Notes under the pieces: generated by a model
Databases searched by the model: none
Told to the model about the DNA's origin: nothing
What the model saw: only the letters and a program-made list of their open reading frames with translations
Assembly: GCF_003268025.1 (NCBI RefSeq)
Contig: NZ_QLUW01000001.1
Span: 744,001-808,000 of the forward strand
DNA length: 64,000 nucleotides
Direction of reading: 5' to 3'
From: Paenibacillus montanisoli
GTDB lineage: Bacteria; Bacillota; Bacilli; Paenibacillales; Paenibacillaceae
Translations under genes and position numbers: made by a program
Part shown: piece by piece, positions 27,783 to 36,953 of the stretch
Layout: every line of letters begins with the position of its first letter
Position numbering within the stretch: position 1 is the first letter of the stretch

Positions 27783-28901
27783 ATGAGACCTGTACTCCTC
27801 TTGGCTGCGGCCGCCCTCCTCTTGGCGATGGCGGGCTGCACGTCCGGGGATAAGTCAGACCCGATGCTGAGCTCGGAAGGGAAGCCGTTCATTTTGAAAG
27901 GGGTGACGGATCTTCAGCAAGTTTCGCAGTTGACAGGGGCGGAATCGCCGAACAAGACGGACCGTTTCGCCGTTTACGGAACGGATCTCGGTTCGATGTT
28001 TAACGATGGGGACAAAACGTATTTCGTATTCGGCGATACGTTCGGCGAACGCGCACCGGATCAGATTGGCGGAGGCGGCAGCTTCTGGCGCTCCAACACG
28101 ATCGGGTATACGACGGACGACGATCCGTCCGACGGCATTAAGCTGGACGGCATGATTGCGGACGATATCGGGCTTGCTGCCGAGCTGCTGCCTTCCGCGA
28201 AGGTCGATTACGACGAAATGACCAAAATCCCGACGCACGGGCTGTCCGCGAACGGCGCGATGTACCTGTACTACATGTCGGTCAACCATTGGGGAGATCC
28301 CGGCAAATGGGATGCCAACTATTCCAGCGTGGCGAAGTCGACCGACGGCGGCCAGCATTGGACGCTGCTCGATCAGCTGAAATGGCCCGGGGACAGCAAC
28401 TTCATCCAGGTCAGCCCATATAAAGTGAAAGCGGAAGACGGCAAGACGGACATTTACTTCTGGTGCATTCCGTCCGGGCGCTTCGGCGGCGTTCAGCTGA
28501 TGAAGGTCGGCGAAGCCGATATTGAGAAAGCGGGGGCTTACCGATACTACGCCGGCGATGATAAAGAAGGGACACCGATATGGAGCGAGGATCGGTCCAA
28601 AGCGAAGACCGTCGTCGACGATACGGTCGGCGAGCTGTCGGTCGTATGGAACCCGTATCTTGAGAGATGGCTGATGACCTATCTCAAAGAAGGGCAAGGC
28701 GTGGTCATCCGCGAAGGGCTTGCGCCATGGGGACCGTGGGGCGAAGCGATCGATCTCGTGAAGGCATCCGACCAGCCGGGGCTGTACGGCCCGTTCATGA
28801 ACGATCGGTATACCGCCGATGGCGGCAAAACGATTTACTTTACGCTTTCGCTGTGGGATCCGTATAATGTGTTTTGGTTCAGGGCTTCTTTACAAAAATG
28901 A
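27783..28901 (+). CDS. DUF4185 (GH183) lipoprotein, probable endo-D-arabinanase
   Basis: A 372-residue exported lipoprotein: signal peptide with lipobox LAMAGC near residue 20, then a five-bladed beta-propeller-type domain of the DUF4185 family, now GH183. Family signatures include FAVYGTDLGSMFNDGDKTY followed by FVFGDTFGE, plus SANGAMYLYYMSVNHWG and KSTDGGQHWT. Characterised GH183 enzymes are endo-D-arabinanases that cut mycobacterial arabinogalactan and lipoarabinomannan. It starts at MRPVLLLAAAA behind GAGAGGAGG, 35 bases after the first GH172 gene. It is the only enzyme of this locus with an export signal, which suits a surface endo-enzyme that produces oligosaccharides for the adjacent ABC importer. 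Confidence 0.85.
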   Translation: MRPVLLLAAAALLLAMAGCTSGDKSDPMLSSEGKPFILKGVTDLQQVSQLTGAESPNKTDRFAVYGTDLGSMFNDGDKTYFVFGDTFGERAPDQIGGGGSFWRSNTIGYTTDDDPSDGIKLDGMIADDIGLAAELLPSAKVDYDEMTKIPTHGLSANGAMYLYYMSVNHWGDPGKWDANYSSVAKSTDGGQHWTLLDQLKWPGDSNFIQVSPYKVKAEDGKTDIYFWCIPSGRFGGVQLMKVGEADIEKAGAYRYYAGDDKEGTPIWSEDRSKAKTVVDDTVGELSVVWNPYLERWLMTYLKEGQGVVIREGLAPWGPWGEAIDLVKASDQPGLYGPFMNDRYTADGGKTIYFTLSLWDPYNVFWFRASLQK

Positions 28902-28993
28902 AAGCGGATTCAACGAAGGCTTTTCCATCCGGTTTAAGCGCGGCACAGCGTTTAAATATAGCATGTCCACAAATAAAAGGGAGGCTTTTACAC

Positions 28994-30430
28994 ATGCAAC
29001 CAACTCAGGGGAAAATCAGATTCAGTACGGCACTTCTATCCGTTATGATCGTATCCTCAATGGCTCTGACAGCATGCGGCAGCGGTAACGACAGCTCGAA
29101 TAACACCTCCAACACCACGACAAACGCAAGCGGCAATACCGGCAACAGCACGGACGCAGCGAACGACGGCAACACCGGCACGGCGGCGCCTGCCGAGAAA
29201 GTCACGGTCGAGTTCTGGGCGAACAAATTCGAAGCGACGACGGATGCCTGGTTTAAAAAATGGGTCGATGCGTTCAACAAATCGCAGGATCAAATCGAAG
29301 TGAAGCTTCAGATCGTTCCGGGCGACGCATGGGCTCAGAAGCTGAAGGCCGCTCAAGCCGCGGACAAAGCGCCCGACTTCTACACGATGAACTACGGCGG
29401 TATCGCGAACGCTGCCAAACTCGCGCAAATTCAGCCGCTGAACGACTTGATCGAAGGGGCTAAATTCGACGATCTCTATGATAACATCAAAGATTTCGTA
29501 TCGGTCGGCGATAAGTACTACGCTTACCCGATGCTGGTTGAGCCATCGGCCGTCCTTTACTACCGCAAGGACCTTTACGAAGCGGCGGGCCTCGATCCGG
29601 AGAAGCCGCCTACTACTTGGGATGAGCTGATCGAGAACGGCAAGAAGCTGACGAAAGACGGCATCTTCGGCTTGGCTACCGGCCAAACGGCGCCGGATCT
29701 CGGCTGGTCCTCGTGGGGCTTGCAGTCCGGCGCAGCCGGTCACCTGGCATTGACGGACGACTGGTCCAAAGCGGATATCATGAACGATGGCTATAGAGCC
29801 GTTGTCAACTTCTATGCGGATGCGTTCAAATCGGGCATCATGCCGAAGCAAGCGCTTTCCGGTTATCCGGATATCGCGCCGTTCGGTCAAGGCAAGGTCG
29901 CGCAGGCCATCAACGGCTCATGGGCGATCGGCCAACTCCGCAACGACTTCAAGAACATGCTGGATAAAGTCGGCGTAGCGCCAATGCCTTCGCAAAACGG
30001 CGATGCTTCGACAACGACGGCAACGCTTGGCGGCTGGACGCTCGTCGTCGACGGCAAATCGAAGCATCCGAAAGAAGCGTCGGCCTTCATCAGCTACCTG
30101 CTCGGCGGAGAAACCGATGTCATGATCGACTTCTTCAAAACAAGCCAATTCTCCAAATTCTCGCCGCGTAAATCGGTAGACGAAGCGATGAAATCCGACC
30201 CGGCTGCATCGCAAGATCCATGGCGCGCGCTGATTGCCGAGAAGGTCATCCCATTCTCCAAAGCGGAGCCAATCTATCCATGGGATGTCAGCATCGCCGT
30301 ATCGACGGCAATCGAGTCCGCCATGAAAGGTACCGATCCGGAGAAGGCGCTGCAAAAAGCGGAGAAAGACATCAACGACTTTATCGCGAAATCGAAGCTG
30401 GCGGGCACGAATCCGAAGGCGGCACAGTAA
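28994..30430 (+). CDS. ABC transporter sugar-binding lipoprotein
   Basis: A 478-residue extracellular solute-binding protein of family 1 (MalE/UgpB-like). It starts at MQPTQGKIRFSTALLSVMIV behind AAGGGAGG, with lipobox ALTAC near residue 26, a Ser/Asn/Thr-rich linker (about 30-60) and the binding domain from KVTVEFWANKFEATTDAW onward. Later motifs include YPMLVEPSAVLYYRKDLYEAAG and FGQGKVAQAINGSWAIG. It follows the GH183 lipoprotein after 92 bases and precedes two permeases. The ligand is inferred to be D-arabinan oligosaccharides. A GC-rich hairpin lies in the next gap. Confidence 0.92.
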   Translation: MQPTQGKIRFSTALLSVMIVSSMALTACGSGNDSSNNTSNTTTNASGNTGNSTDAANDGNTGTAAPAEKVTVEFWANKFEATTDAWFKKWVDAFNKSQDQIEVKLQIVPGDAWAQKLKAAQAADKAPDFYTMNYGGIANAAKLAQIQPLNDLIEGAKFDDLYDNIKDFVSVGDKYYAYPMLVEPSAVLYYRKDLYEAAGLDPEKPPTTWDELIENGKKLTKDGIFGLATGQTAPDLGWSSWGLQSGAAGHLALTDDWSKADIMNDGYRAVVNFYADAFKSGIMPKQALSGYPDIAPFGQGKVAQAINGSWAIGQLRNDFKNMLDKVGVAPMPSQNGDASTTTATLGGWTLVVDGKSKHPKEASAFISYLLGGETDVMIDFFKTSQFSKFSPRKSVDEAMKSDPAASQDPWRALIAEKVIPFSKAEPIYPWDVSIAVSTAIESAMKGTDPEKALQKAEKDINDFIAKSKLAGTNPKAAQ

Positions 30431-30458
30431 TCTTCAGCAAAATCAGTTGATTCAACGT

Positions 30459-30483
30459 CCGGGGGCAGGAGGACCGCCCCCGG
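30459..30483 (+). other. mRNA hairpin between binding-protein and permease genes
   Basis: CCGGGGGC / GCCCCCGG with a nine-base loop and no T run. Hairpins at this point of ABC operons commonly raise the binding-protein mRNA relative to the permeases. Confidence 0.6.
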
Positions 30484-30520
30484 TCATTTCCCATATCGAG
30501 GAAGCGGCGGTGAGCGGCTT

Positions 30521-31408
30521 ATGTTTAAAAAAAATTACAGACAAGACAACGGGGTGGCCTATCTCCTTCTGGCCCCGATCGTCATCCTGCTGACGATATT
30601 CGTCGTCATCCCATTTTTCTATTCCTTGAAGGTCAGCTTCTACAATTGGAGCTTTTACCAGCCTTCCGTGTTTGTCGGGTTTGACAATTTCAAATTTGTG
30701 CTGGAAGACGATCTATTCTTGAATTCCGTATGGGTCGGCATCAAGTTCACGCTCATGGTCGTTCCGGCGTCCATGGTCGTTTCGTTCTTGTTTGCAAACG
30801 TGATCAAGGGCATGAGAAAAGGCAGCGCAAGCATTGTAAAAACATCCATCTACATTCCGACGATTATTTCGGGGATCGTGGCTTCTGTTATTTTCGTGTT
30901 TATCTACGACTACATGGGGGGCTTGGCGAACTATGTGCTGAGCTGGTTCGGTTCCGAGCCGCGCGCATGGCTGGCCGATGTCAAAACAGCTTTGCCCAGC
31001 ATCGCCGTTCCCGCGATCTGGCTCGGCTTTGGCCTAACGACGCTCATTATGCTCGCAGGGCTGCATGACATCCCGGAAAGCTATTACGAGGCCGCCGATC
31101 TTGAAGGCGCGGGGACATGGCAGAAAATGTGGTATATTACGGTACCGCTGATGAAAAACATCGTCCTGTTCTTGACCGTTACCGGCTTTACAGGGGCAAT
31201 CTCGCAATACGAGCTGTCTCTGGTCATGACGGGCGGCGGTCCGCTCGATACGACGACGACGCCGAATTTGTACATTCTGAATCACTTCCGCAATGACGTG
31301 ATGGTCGGCAACTCCATTGCCGCGTCGCTGCTGCTGTTCGTCGTGCTGGGCAGCATTTCGGCCATCATTTTCAAGGTGCTGAATTCCGAGAAAGCAATAG
31401 ACGGTTAA
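30521..31408 (+). CDS. ABC sugar transporter permease 1 (MalF/UgpA type)
   Basis: A 295-residue membrane protein with six hydrophobic segments (first at about 15-38) and the cytoplasmic EAA loop ESYYEAADLEGAGTWQKMWYITVPLM near residue 190 that docks the ATPase. GGTGAGCGG lies before the ATG. It pairs with the permease at 31433. No ATPase gene is present in the operon, which is normal in Bacillales, where a shared MsmX-type ATPase serves many sugar importers. Confidence 0.93.
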   Translation: MFKKNYRQDNGVAYLLLAPIVILLTIFVVIPFFYSLKVSFYNWSFYQPSVFVGFDNFKFVLEDDLFLNSVWVGIKFTLMVVPASMVVSFLFANVIKGMRKGSASIVKTSIYIPTIISGIVASVIFVFIYDYMGGLANYVLSWFGSEPRAWLADVKTALPSIAVPAIWLGFGLTTLIMLAGLHDIPESYYEAADLEGAGTWQKMWYITVPLMKNIVLFLTVTGFTGAISQYELSLVMTGGGPLDTTTTPNLYILNHFRNDVMVGNSIAASLLLFVVLGSISAIIFKVLNSEKAIDG

Positions 31409-31432
31409 CCAACCAAGAGGGGAGGATCGGAC

Positions 31433-32257
31433 ATGAAAGCCAAATTAACGATTCAAAAAACAGCGCTTACCGCCATAGCCGCGTTTTTCACCCTTCTCGC
31501 CCTGTTTCCGCTGGCATGGGTGATGATCGCCGGGTTCAAGGAGAAGACCGAGGTGCTCTCCACGCCGTTTCGCTTTTTCCCGAAGCAGTGGCTCGTCACG
31601 AACTATGTGGACATTTTGAAAGATGCGGCTTTCCAGAAAGCGATGCTGACGACCTTCGGCGGTGCCGTCTTGTTTGCCGTTCTCAGTCTGCTCGTCAACG
31701 CTTCCGCCGCGTATGTGTTCGCGAGGCTGGAATTCCGTTTTAAAACGGTCATGTGGCTCTATGTCATCATTACGATGTTCGTTCCGGGCATGGCGATTCT
31801 GCTGACATCCTTTATCGTGGTGAACAAGCTGGGGATGCTCGATACGTTTGCAGTGCTCGTCCTCCCTGGCGTCGCATCCGCGGGGGCGATGTTTTTCATC
31901 CGGCAATTTTATCTCAATATCCCGCTTGCGCTGGAGGAAGCAGCCTTGATCGACGGAGCGGGAAGAATCCGGATTTTCACGAGCGTGTTTCTTCCGATGT
32001 CTTATCCCGTGTTCGTCATTGTCGGGATCGGCTCGTATCTCGGCTATTGGAACTCCTTCGTTTGGCCGACCATGACGATTACGAATCCGGACCTGTACCA
32101 AATCATGCAGTATTTGGCGACGTTCCGTTCCGAGCGCTCCACGGAGATGGGCATGCTGATGGCCGGCTCCGCGCTGTCCGCGCTTCCGACGATCGTGCTG
32201 TTCCTGATTTTCCAGAAGTACATCATTTCAGGCATCAAAATATCCGGTTTGAAGTAG
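31433..32257 (+). CDS. ABC sugar transporter permease 2 (MalG/UgpE type)
   Basis: A 274-residue membrane protein with six hydrophobic segments (first at about 12-32) and the EAA loop LALEEAALIDGAGRIRIFTSVFLPMSYP near residue 165. GGGGAGG precedes the ATG, 24 bases after permease 1. Together with the binding protein at 28994 it forms the importer of the arabinan locus. Confidence 0.93.
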   Translation: MKAKLTIQKTALTAIAAFFTLLALFPLAWVMIAGFKEKTEVLSTPFRFFPKQWLVTNYVDILKDAAFQKAMLTTFGGAVLFAVLSLLVNASAAYVFARLEFRFKTVMWLYVIITMFVPGMAILLTSFIVVNKLGMLDTFAVLVLPGVASAGAMFFIRQFYLNIPLALEEAALIDGAGRIRIFTSVFLPMSYPVFVIVGIGSYLGYWNSFVWPTMTITNPDLYQIMQYLATFRSERSTEMGMLMAGSALSALPTIVLFLIFQKYIISGIKISGLK

Positions 32258-32281
32258 TTCCACGTTAGGAGGGTCTAAGTC

Positions 32282-34522
32282 ATGATCGTGCTTGAAAATA
32301 AACGAATCCGGCTCGAACTGAGCGAGGAGACCGGAGCGGTTTGCGCCCTGCGCGATGCGTTTGCCGGCATTGATTATATAACCGGCTCGGCGGGCTGCGA
32401 TGCGTTCCGGCTGGAGACCGACGACGGTTTCAGCGGCGCATTCGCGTCGTTCAGCTATTCGTTGGAGCCATCCGAGCCAGGCGGCAAGCGGGCTCATCTC
32501 GTATGGCAGACGGGGAACGCCATCACCGTTAGCGCAGAAATCTGGCTTGCCGCAGGAGAAGGCGGGCTCCAGTTCCGTTGCTCGGCGGACAACGGATCCC
32601 CGGTCAGACTGCTCAGCTTGGAGTATCCGGTTCTGCCCGATTTTGGGACGATCACCGATGAGGGACTGGACGATTATGTCGCGCATTCGTTCGCAACCGG
32701 CGTGAAGGTGCGAAACCCGTTGAAGCATTTCGAGACTGGCGGCAAAGGGCTGCGTTTTATGCCTTATCCGGAGAGCTTTTCGGGTGCTTCCATGCAATTT
32801 TTCACGTATTACGGCTTGAACCGGTGCGGCATTTATTTTGCCGCGGTTGATGGAGACGGGCATCCGAAGTGGTTGAACTTCTACAAAAATGACAACGGGT
32901 TGCTTGAAGCTTCGTTTATTCACGGCTGTCAGGATATGGGGCCGGGAAAAGGGGTTTATCCGCCGTATGCGATTGTGGTCGAGCCGACGGAAGGCCGCGA
33001 TTGGTACGAGGCGGCGGACCGGTACAGGGGCTGGGCCGAGAAGCAGAAATGGTGCGCCAAAGGCCCGTTGGCCGAGCGACCGGAGACAGCGGCCTATGAA
33101 TGGCTGTACAAGGATATGGGCGTGGCGACGTTCGGCATCAATGCGGGATCGGACCGGACGGCTTGGCTGAAGGCGTATCACGAAACGATCGGCACGGGGA
33201 TGTTTCACGTACTCGGGCCGGATTGGACGAATGCGCCGCAAACGTTCTACAAAGGGTTTCCAGGCGGGTTCGACGATTGGTTCCCGACACGATTTAATGA
33301 AGCGAACCTAGCGTACATCAAGGAGGCCGGCGATAAATTCGCGCCATTCGAATTCGACTATTTGTATCATTTTGAAGGCGCGGACGGCGATCTCGGCCGT
33401 GCGGCTGCCCAGAAGTTTCCCGACCTGAAAAAAAGCATCGACGGCTACAAGTTTCCGTTCCTATGCCCGGCCCATCCGTATGCGCATGATTTTCATGTGC
33501 GCCGCGATGCGGAGCTTCAGCGGGTGAACGACGTCGATGCCATCTACTATGACATTTCGGCCAATAACATCCTCAAAATTTGCATGGACGATTCGCACGG
33601 TCATCCGGTCGGTGCCGGCCGCCTGATCGAAGAAGCCTACCGCCAAAATTACGCCGATACCAAAATCGCGATGGCGTCCGCTGCCGGACGTTACGTGCCG
33701 ATGGGAACGGAAATGATGAACGAAACGATGCTTGGCCTGATCGATTACTATCAGGCGCGGGCAGGCGGACAGCCCGCGGCGCCGCTTGAGCTGTGGCCGA
33801 TCAGAGAACTGTTGAAGTCCGGCGATGCGGAGCTTATCCCGATGTTTGCCTACGTTTATCAGGAATACGGCGCGGTTCGCATGGACGGCTGGGGGAAGCT
33901 GGTAGAGGAAATCGGTCAATTGTACTTTTTCACGGTAGCCCGGACGTATTTGTGGGGCGGCCTGTACGAGCTGAATTACGAGTATAGCCCGATGGAAGCG
34001 CTGAATGGCGGATTGGAAAATGCGCCGGAGGAGCACTACTACCCGTTCGAAGCCCGCGGTTATGCGTTCTCCGAGCGGCGTGCCGCTTACTTGGGCGCTT
34101 ATGCGAAGCTGCGCGTGGGCGCTGCCAACAAGTATTGGGCTTACGGCCGGATGCTGCGGCCGCTTGAATTCGAAACCTCACGAATCCGCATGGATTGGTT
34201 CCATTATAATCACGGCAAGGAAACGCCGGAGTACAACAATGCCGGCGAGCTTGAGGTCGATGCGGTCATCCATTCCGCATGGACGTACAAAGGCGAGAGC
34301 ACCGGCTTGTTTTTCGCGAATGTCAGCGAGCAGGCGCAGAAGGTCAAAACGAAGCTGGCCACGTATTTGCCCGGCGCGGACCGCGTTCAAGGAAGCGTTA
34401 CCGTACGATTGTTTGGAGCAGGGGAGCATGCGGAACAGCTCGACATCGCCGCAGCTAGTTCAGGGGAGCTCGAGTTTGATATTCCGGCCAGATGCGCCGC
34501 TATGATTGAGCTTACGGTTTAA
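32282..34522 (+). CDS. DUF6259-like putative glycoside hydrolase
   Basis: A 746-residue cytosolic protein (no signal peptide) with an N-terminal beta-sandwich (about 1-240, VLENKRIRLELSEETGAVC), a central barrel-like region (about 270-600) and a C-terminal beta domain. It resembles proteins carrying DUF6259, a family with glycosidase-like architecture but, to my knowledge, no assigned activity. Acidic candidates for catalysis lie in FEFDYLYHFEG, AIYYDISANN (about 420-430) and PMGTEMMNETM (about 475). GGAGG precedes the ATG, 24 bases after the permease gene, so it belongs to the arabinan operon. It could remove a linkage GH172 cannot, such as terminal beta-D-arabinofuranose, but this is a hypothesis. 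Confidence 0.65.
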   Translation: MIVLENKRIRLELSEETGAVCALRDAFAGIDYITGSAGCDAFRLETDDGFSGAFASFSYSLEPSEPGGKRAHLVWQTGNAITVSAEIWLAAGEGGLQFRCSADNGSPVRLLSLEYPVLPDFGTITDEGLDDYVAHSFATGVKVRNPLKHFETGGKGLRFMPYPESFSGASMQFFTYYGLNRCGIYFAAVDGDGHPKWLNFYKNDNGLLEASFIHGCQDMGPGKGVYPPYAIVVEPTEGRDWYEAADRYRGWAEKQKWCAKGPLAERPETAAYEWLYKDMGVATFGINAGSDRTAWLKAYHETIGTGMFHVLGPDWTNAPQTFYKGFPGGFDDWFPTRFNEANLAYIKEAGDKFAPFEFDYLYHFEGADGDLGRAAAQKFPDLKKSIDGYKFPFLCPAHPYAHDFHVRRDAELQRVNDVDAIYYDISANNILKICMDDSHGHPVGAGRLIEEAYRQNYADTKIAMASAAGRYVPMGTEMMNETMLGLIDYYQARAGGQPAAPLELWPIRELLKSGDAELIPMFAYVYQEYGAVRMDGWGKLVEEIGQLYFFTVARTYLWGGLYELNYEYSPMEALNGGLENAPEEHYYPFEARGYAFSERRAAYLGAYAKLRVGAANKYWAYGRMLRPLEFETSRIRMDWFHYNHGKETPEYNNAGELEVDAVIHSAWTYKGESTGLFFANVSEQAQKVKTKLATYLPGADRVQGSVTVRLFGAGEHAEQLDIAAASSGELEFDIPARCAAMIELTV

Positions 34523-34545
34523 AGTGCCAGGTGCGCTTGATGATC

Positions 34546-34638
34546 GTGCTGCGCTCCGTCCCGACAATTTCGATGATCGCTCCCGTTGTACTTCGTACAA
34601 AAGTCGCTCTCATTCGAAATGTCGGTGCTGCGCTCCGT
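34546..34638. repeat. Structured intergenic element with nested inverted repeats
   Basis: Two direct copies of GTGCTGCGCTCCGT (34546-34559, 34625-34638) bracket an inverted repeat CCGACAATTTCGA / TCGAAATGTCGG (one extra base) and an inner hairpin TTGTAC-TTC-GTACAA. It lies in the 240-base gap before the dehydrogenase gene. The gap otherwise shows nothing but the ribosome site at its end. Confidence 0.6.
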
Positions 34639-34762
34639 GATCAAAAAAGCTTAGTGGCAAAACCTTCGCTGGCAGCGGGGGCTGAATTGCTTCGTTTGAC
34701 TCAGCTAAGAGAAGTGAAAAGACAAAGCCGGATTTTCAACATGCGGGGAAGAGGTGTTAGTA

Positions 34763-35758
34763 ATGAAAGCGTTAGTGATGGAGCAGCCGCGCGTAGCGGT
34801 CATTAAAGAGGTACCATATCCGGCGCCGAAGCCGGGTGAGGTTGTGATCGAGGTGGTTCGGACCGGCATTTGCGGCACGGACTTTCACATCTTCGAAGGA
34901 GAGTTTCTTTCTCCGTATCCGTTGATTCCGGGGCATGAGTTTTCCGGCGTCATCCATGAGCTGGGCGAAGGCGTAGATGGATTTGCGGTTGGCGAGCGCG
35001 TAACGGCCGATCCGTCCCTGTTCTGCGGAAAATGCCGCTACTGCCTGACGAACCGCGGCAATCAGTGCGAGAATTGGGGCGCGCTTGGCAACACGGTGAA
35101 CGGCAGCATGGCGGAGTACGTGGCTGTGCCTGTCCGAAACGTGGTCAAAATTCCGGACGGCATGTCGTTCGAGACGGCCGCCTTCGTGGAGCCGATGGCT
35201 TGCGTCGTGCACGCCATGAACCGGCTGCAGCTGAAGGCGGGACAGTCCGTGCTGCTCTTCGGTGCAGGCGCGATGGGGCTGCAATTGGTTCAATCGCTGT
35301 CGCGGCTTGGCGCTTCCGGCGTGACCGTCGTGGATGTATCGACCCGGAAGCTGGAAATGGCTCTTGCACTCGGTGCAACCGAAGCGGTGCTTGCGAACGA
35401 ACAGGCGCGGCTGGCCGGCCGGCGCTTCGATGTGGTGGTCGATGCGACAGGCATTCCGTCCGTCATCGAACGCGCCTTCGCCTACCTTGGCAAAACGGCG
35501 ACTTATCTGCAATTCGGGGTTACGCCGAAGGATGCTTCCATTCAGATTAATCCATTTGATCTCTATCATAAGGATTGGACGATTTTGGGTTCCATGGCAA
35601 TCAATTATACGTTTCTGAACGCCTTCGACTGGGTGAAGGAAGGCCGCATCGCGCTGGAGCCGCTTGTCTCCAAAGTGATCACGCTCGAAGAAACGCCTGC
35701 ATTTCTCGCCCAGCCGAAAGATCCGGAGCTGCTCAAGGTGCAAATCAAAATTCGTTAG
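34763..35758 (+). CDS. Zinc-dependent polyol/threonine-type dehydrogenase
   Basis: A 331-residue medium-chain dehydrogenase: catalytic zinc ligands in GICGTDFHIF (Cys near 37) and PLIPGHEFSG (His-Glu near 60), a structural-zinc Cys cluster CGKCRYCLTNRGNQC (about 90-105) and the nucleotide-binding LLFGAGAMGLQLVQSLSRLG. The ATG at 34763 sits behind GAGGTG, and a GTG three codons upstream is less likely. The family includes sorbitol, arabinitol and threonine dehydrogenases. Here a pentitol (D-arabinitol or ribitol to D-ribulose) would feed the same kinase, but this is only suggested by context. Confidence 0.85.
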   Translation: MKALVMEQPRVAVIKEVPYPAPKPGEVVIEVVRTGICGTDFHIFEGEFLSPYPLIPGHEFSGVIHELGEGVDGFAVGERVTADPSLFCGKCRYCLTNRGNQCENWGALGNTVNGSMAEYVAVPVRNVVKIPDGMSFETAAFVEPMACVVHAMNRLQLKAGQSVLLFGAGAMGLQLVQSLSRLGASGVTVVDVSTRKLEMALALGATEAVLANEQARLAGRRFDVVVDATGIPSVIERAFAYLGKTATYLQFGVTPKDASIQINPFDLYHKDWTILGSMAINYTFLNAFDWVKEGRIALEPLVSKVITLEETPAFLAQPKDPELLKVQIKIR

Positions 35759-35861
35759 CGGTGACGGGGAGTTAGGAGGCAGGAGAAAGAGAGACGTTTT
35801 ACCTCCGCCCGCGGAACTGGAAGTTTACTATAACTAATCATGGATAAAGGATGATCGAACA

Positions 35862-36944
35862 ATGCAGCCATTTAACGGACTGGATATGGGTATAGGCAAT
35901 TTGATGCGTTTATCGAATGCGGTAACAAGATCGATTAGCCCGGAAAACTTCACTGGCGAGAAGGGCAATGGCGCGATGGCGACGGAAGGAACCGGCGCTG
36001 CCTGCGCGCGCGACCTCGGTATCGGCTGGAAGGTATCGCCTTCCGTGGAAATCGAGCCGGGCGTGGAATTTACGATGGGTGAAATTCAGGGGCCTGGCGC
36101 CATTCAACATATTTGGCTGACCTGCTTCCCGGGCCAGTGGCGGAACATGATTTTCCGTCTCTATTGGGACGGCGAGGAATCGCCTTCGGTCGAGGTGCCG
36201 GTTTGCGATTTCTTCTGCAACGGCTGGCAGGAACGGGCGGACGTGAACTCGCTCCCGATCGCGGTCAACCCGGCGGGCGGCTTTAACAGCTATTGGGTCA
36301 TGCCCTTCCGCAAAACGGCGAGAGTCACGATGGAGAACAAAAACAACGACAAAGCGGTGCTGTACTATCAAATCGACTACACGCTTACGGACGTTCCGGA
36401 CGACGCGGCTTATTTTCACGCCCAATGGCGCCGCAGCAATCCGGTTGCCTATAAGGACGTGCATACGATTCTTGACGGCGTAAAGGGCAATGGCCACTAC
36501 GTAGGCACATATCTGGCTTGGCAGGTCAACAACACGGGCTGGTGGGGAGAAGGCGAAATCAAGTTCTACATGGACGGCGACAGCGAGTTTCCGACGATTT
36601 GCGGTACGGGGACGGAGGATTATTTTGGCGGCGCCTGGAACTGGGAGCAGCCGCAAGGCACGTATAGAACGTACTCGACGGCATACCTCGGCATGCATCA
36701 GGCGATCAAGCCGGACGGATTGTACCGGAGCCAGCAGCGCTTCGGCATGTACCGCTGGCATGTGATGGATCCGATCCGGTTCAAAGACGATCTGAAAGTC
36801 ACGATCCAAGATCTCGGATGGCGCTCGGGACGCAGATATTTGCCGCAGCAAAGCGATATTGCTTCAACCGCTTACTGGTATCAGGCCGAACCGCATGCAC
36901 CGTTTCCGAAGCTGCCGGGCAACGATGAGCGGGAAGTCATCTAA
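35862..36944 (+). CDS. GH172 (DUF2961) glycosidase, copy 2
   Basis: A 360-residue cytosolic paralogue of the protein at 26638, with the signature CGTGTEDYFGGAWNW (Glu252, matching Glu257 of copy 1), IQHIWLTCFPGQWRNMIFRLYWDG at the N-terminal jelly roll and IASTAYWYQAEPHAPFPKLP at the end. The two copies are clearly divergent (for example GTGT versus GTGM at the motif, and different loops after it), so they probably cut different linkages or act at different chain positions. AAGGA precedes the ATG. It is followed by the second LacI gene after only nine bases. Confidence 0.85.
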   Translation: MQPFNGLDMGIGNLMRLSNAVTRSISPENFTGEKGNGAMATEGTGAACARDLGIGWKVSPSVEIEPGVEFTMGEIQGPGAIQHIWLTCFPGQWRNMIFRLYWDGEESPSVEVPVCDFFCNGWQERADVNSLPIAVNPAGGFNSYWVMPFRKTARVTMENKNNDKAVLYYQIDYTLTDVPDDAAYFHAQWRRSNPVAYKDVHTILDGVKGNGHYVGTYLAWQVNNTGWWGEGEIKFYMDGDSEFPTICGTGTEDYFGGAWNWEQPQGTYRTYSTAYLGMHQAIKPDGLYRSQQRFGMYRWHVMDPIRFKDDLKVTIQDLGWRSGRRYLPQQSDIASTAYWYQAEPHAPFPKLPGNDEREVI

Positions 36945-36953
36945 TCGACCGCC

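Noticed and set aside
22022..28901. Reading the locus as L-fucose catabolism
   Set aside because: No fuculose kinase of FucK type, no fuculose-phosphate aldolase, no mutarotase and no fucosidase (GH29/GH95) are present; the GH172/GH183 enzymes point to D-arabinan.
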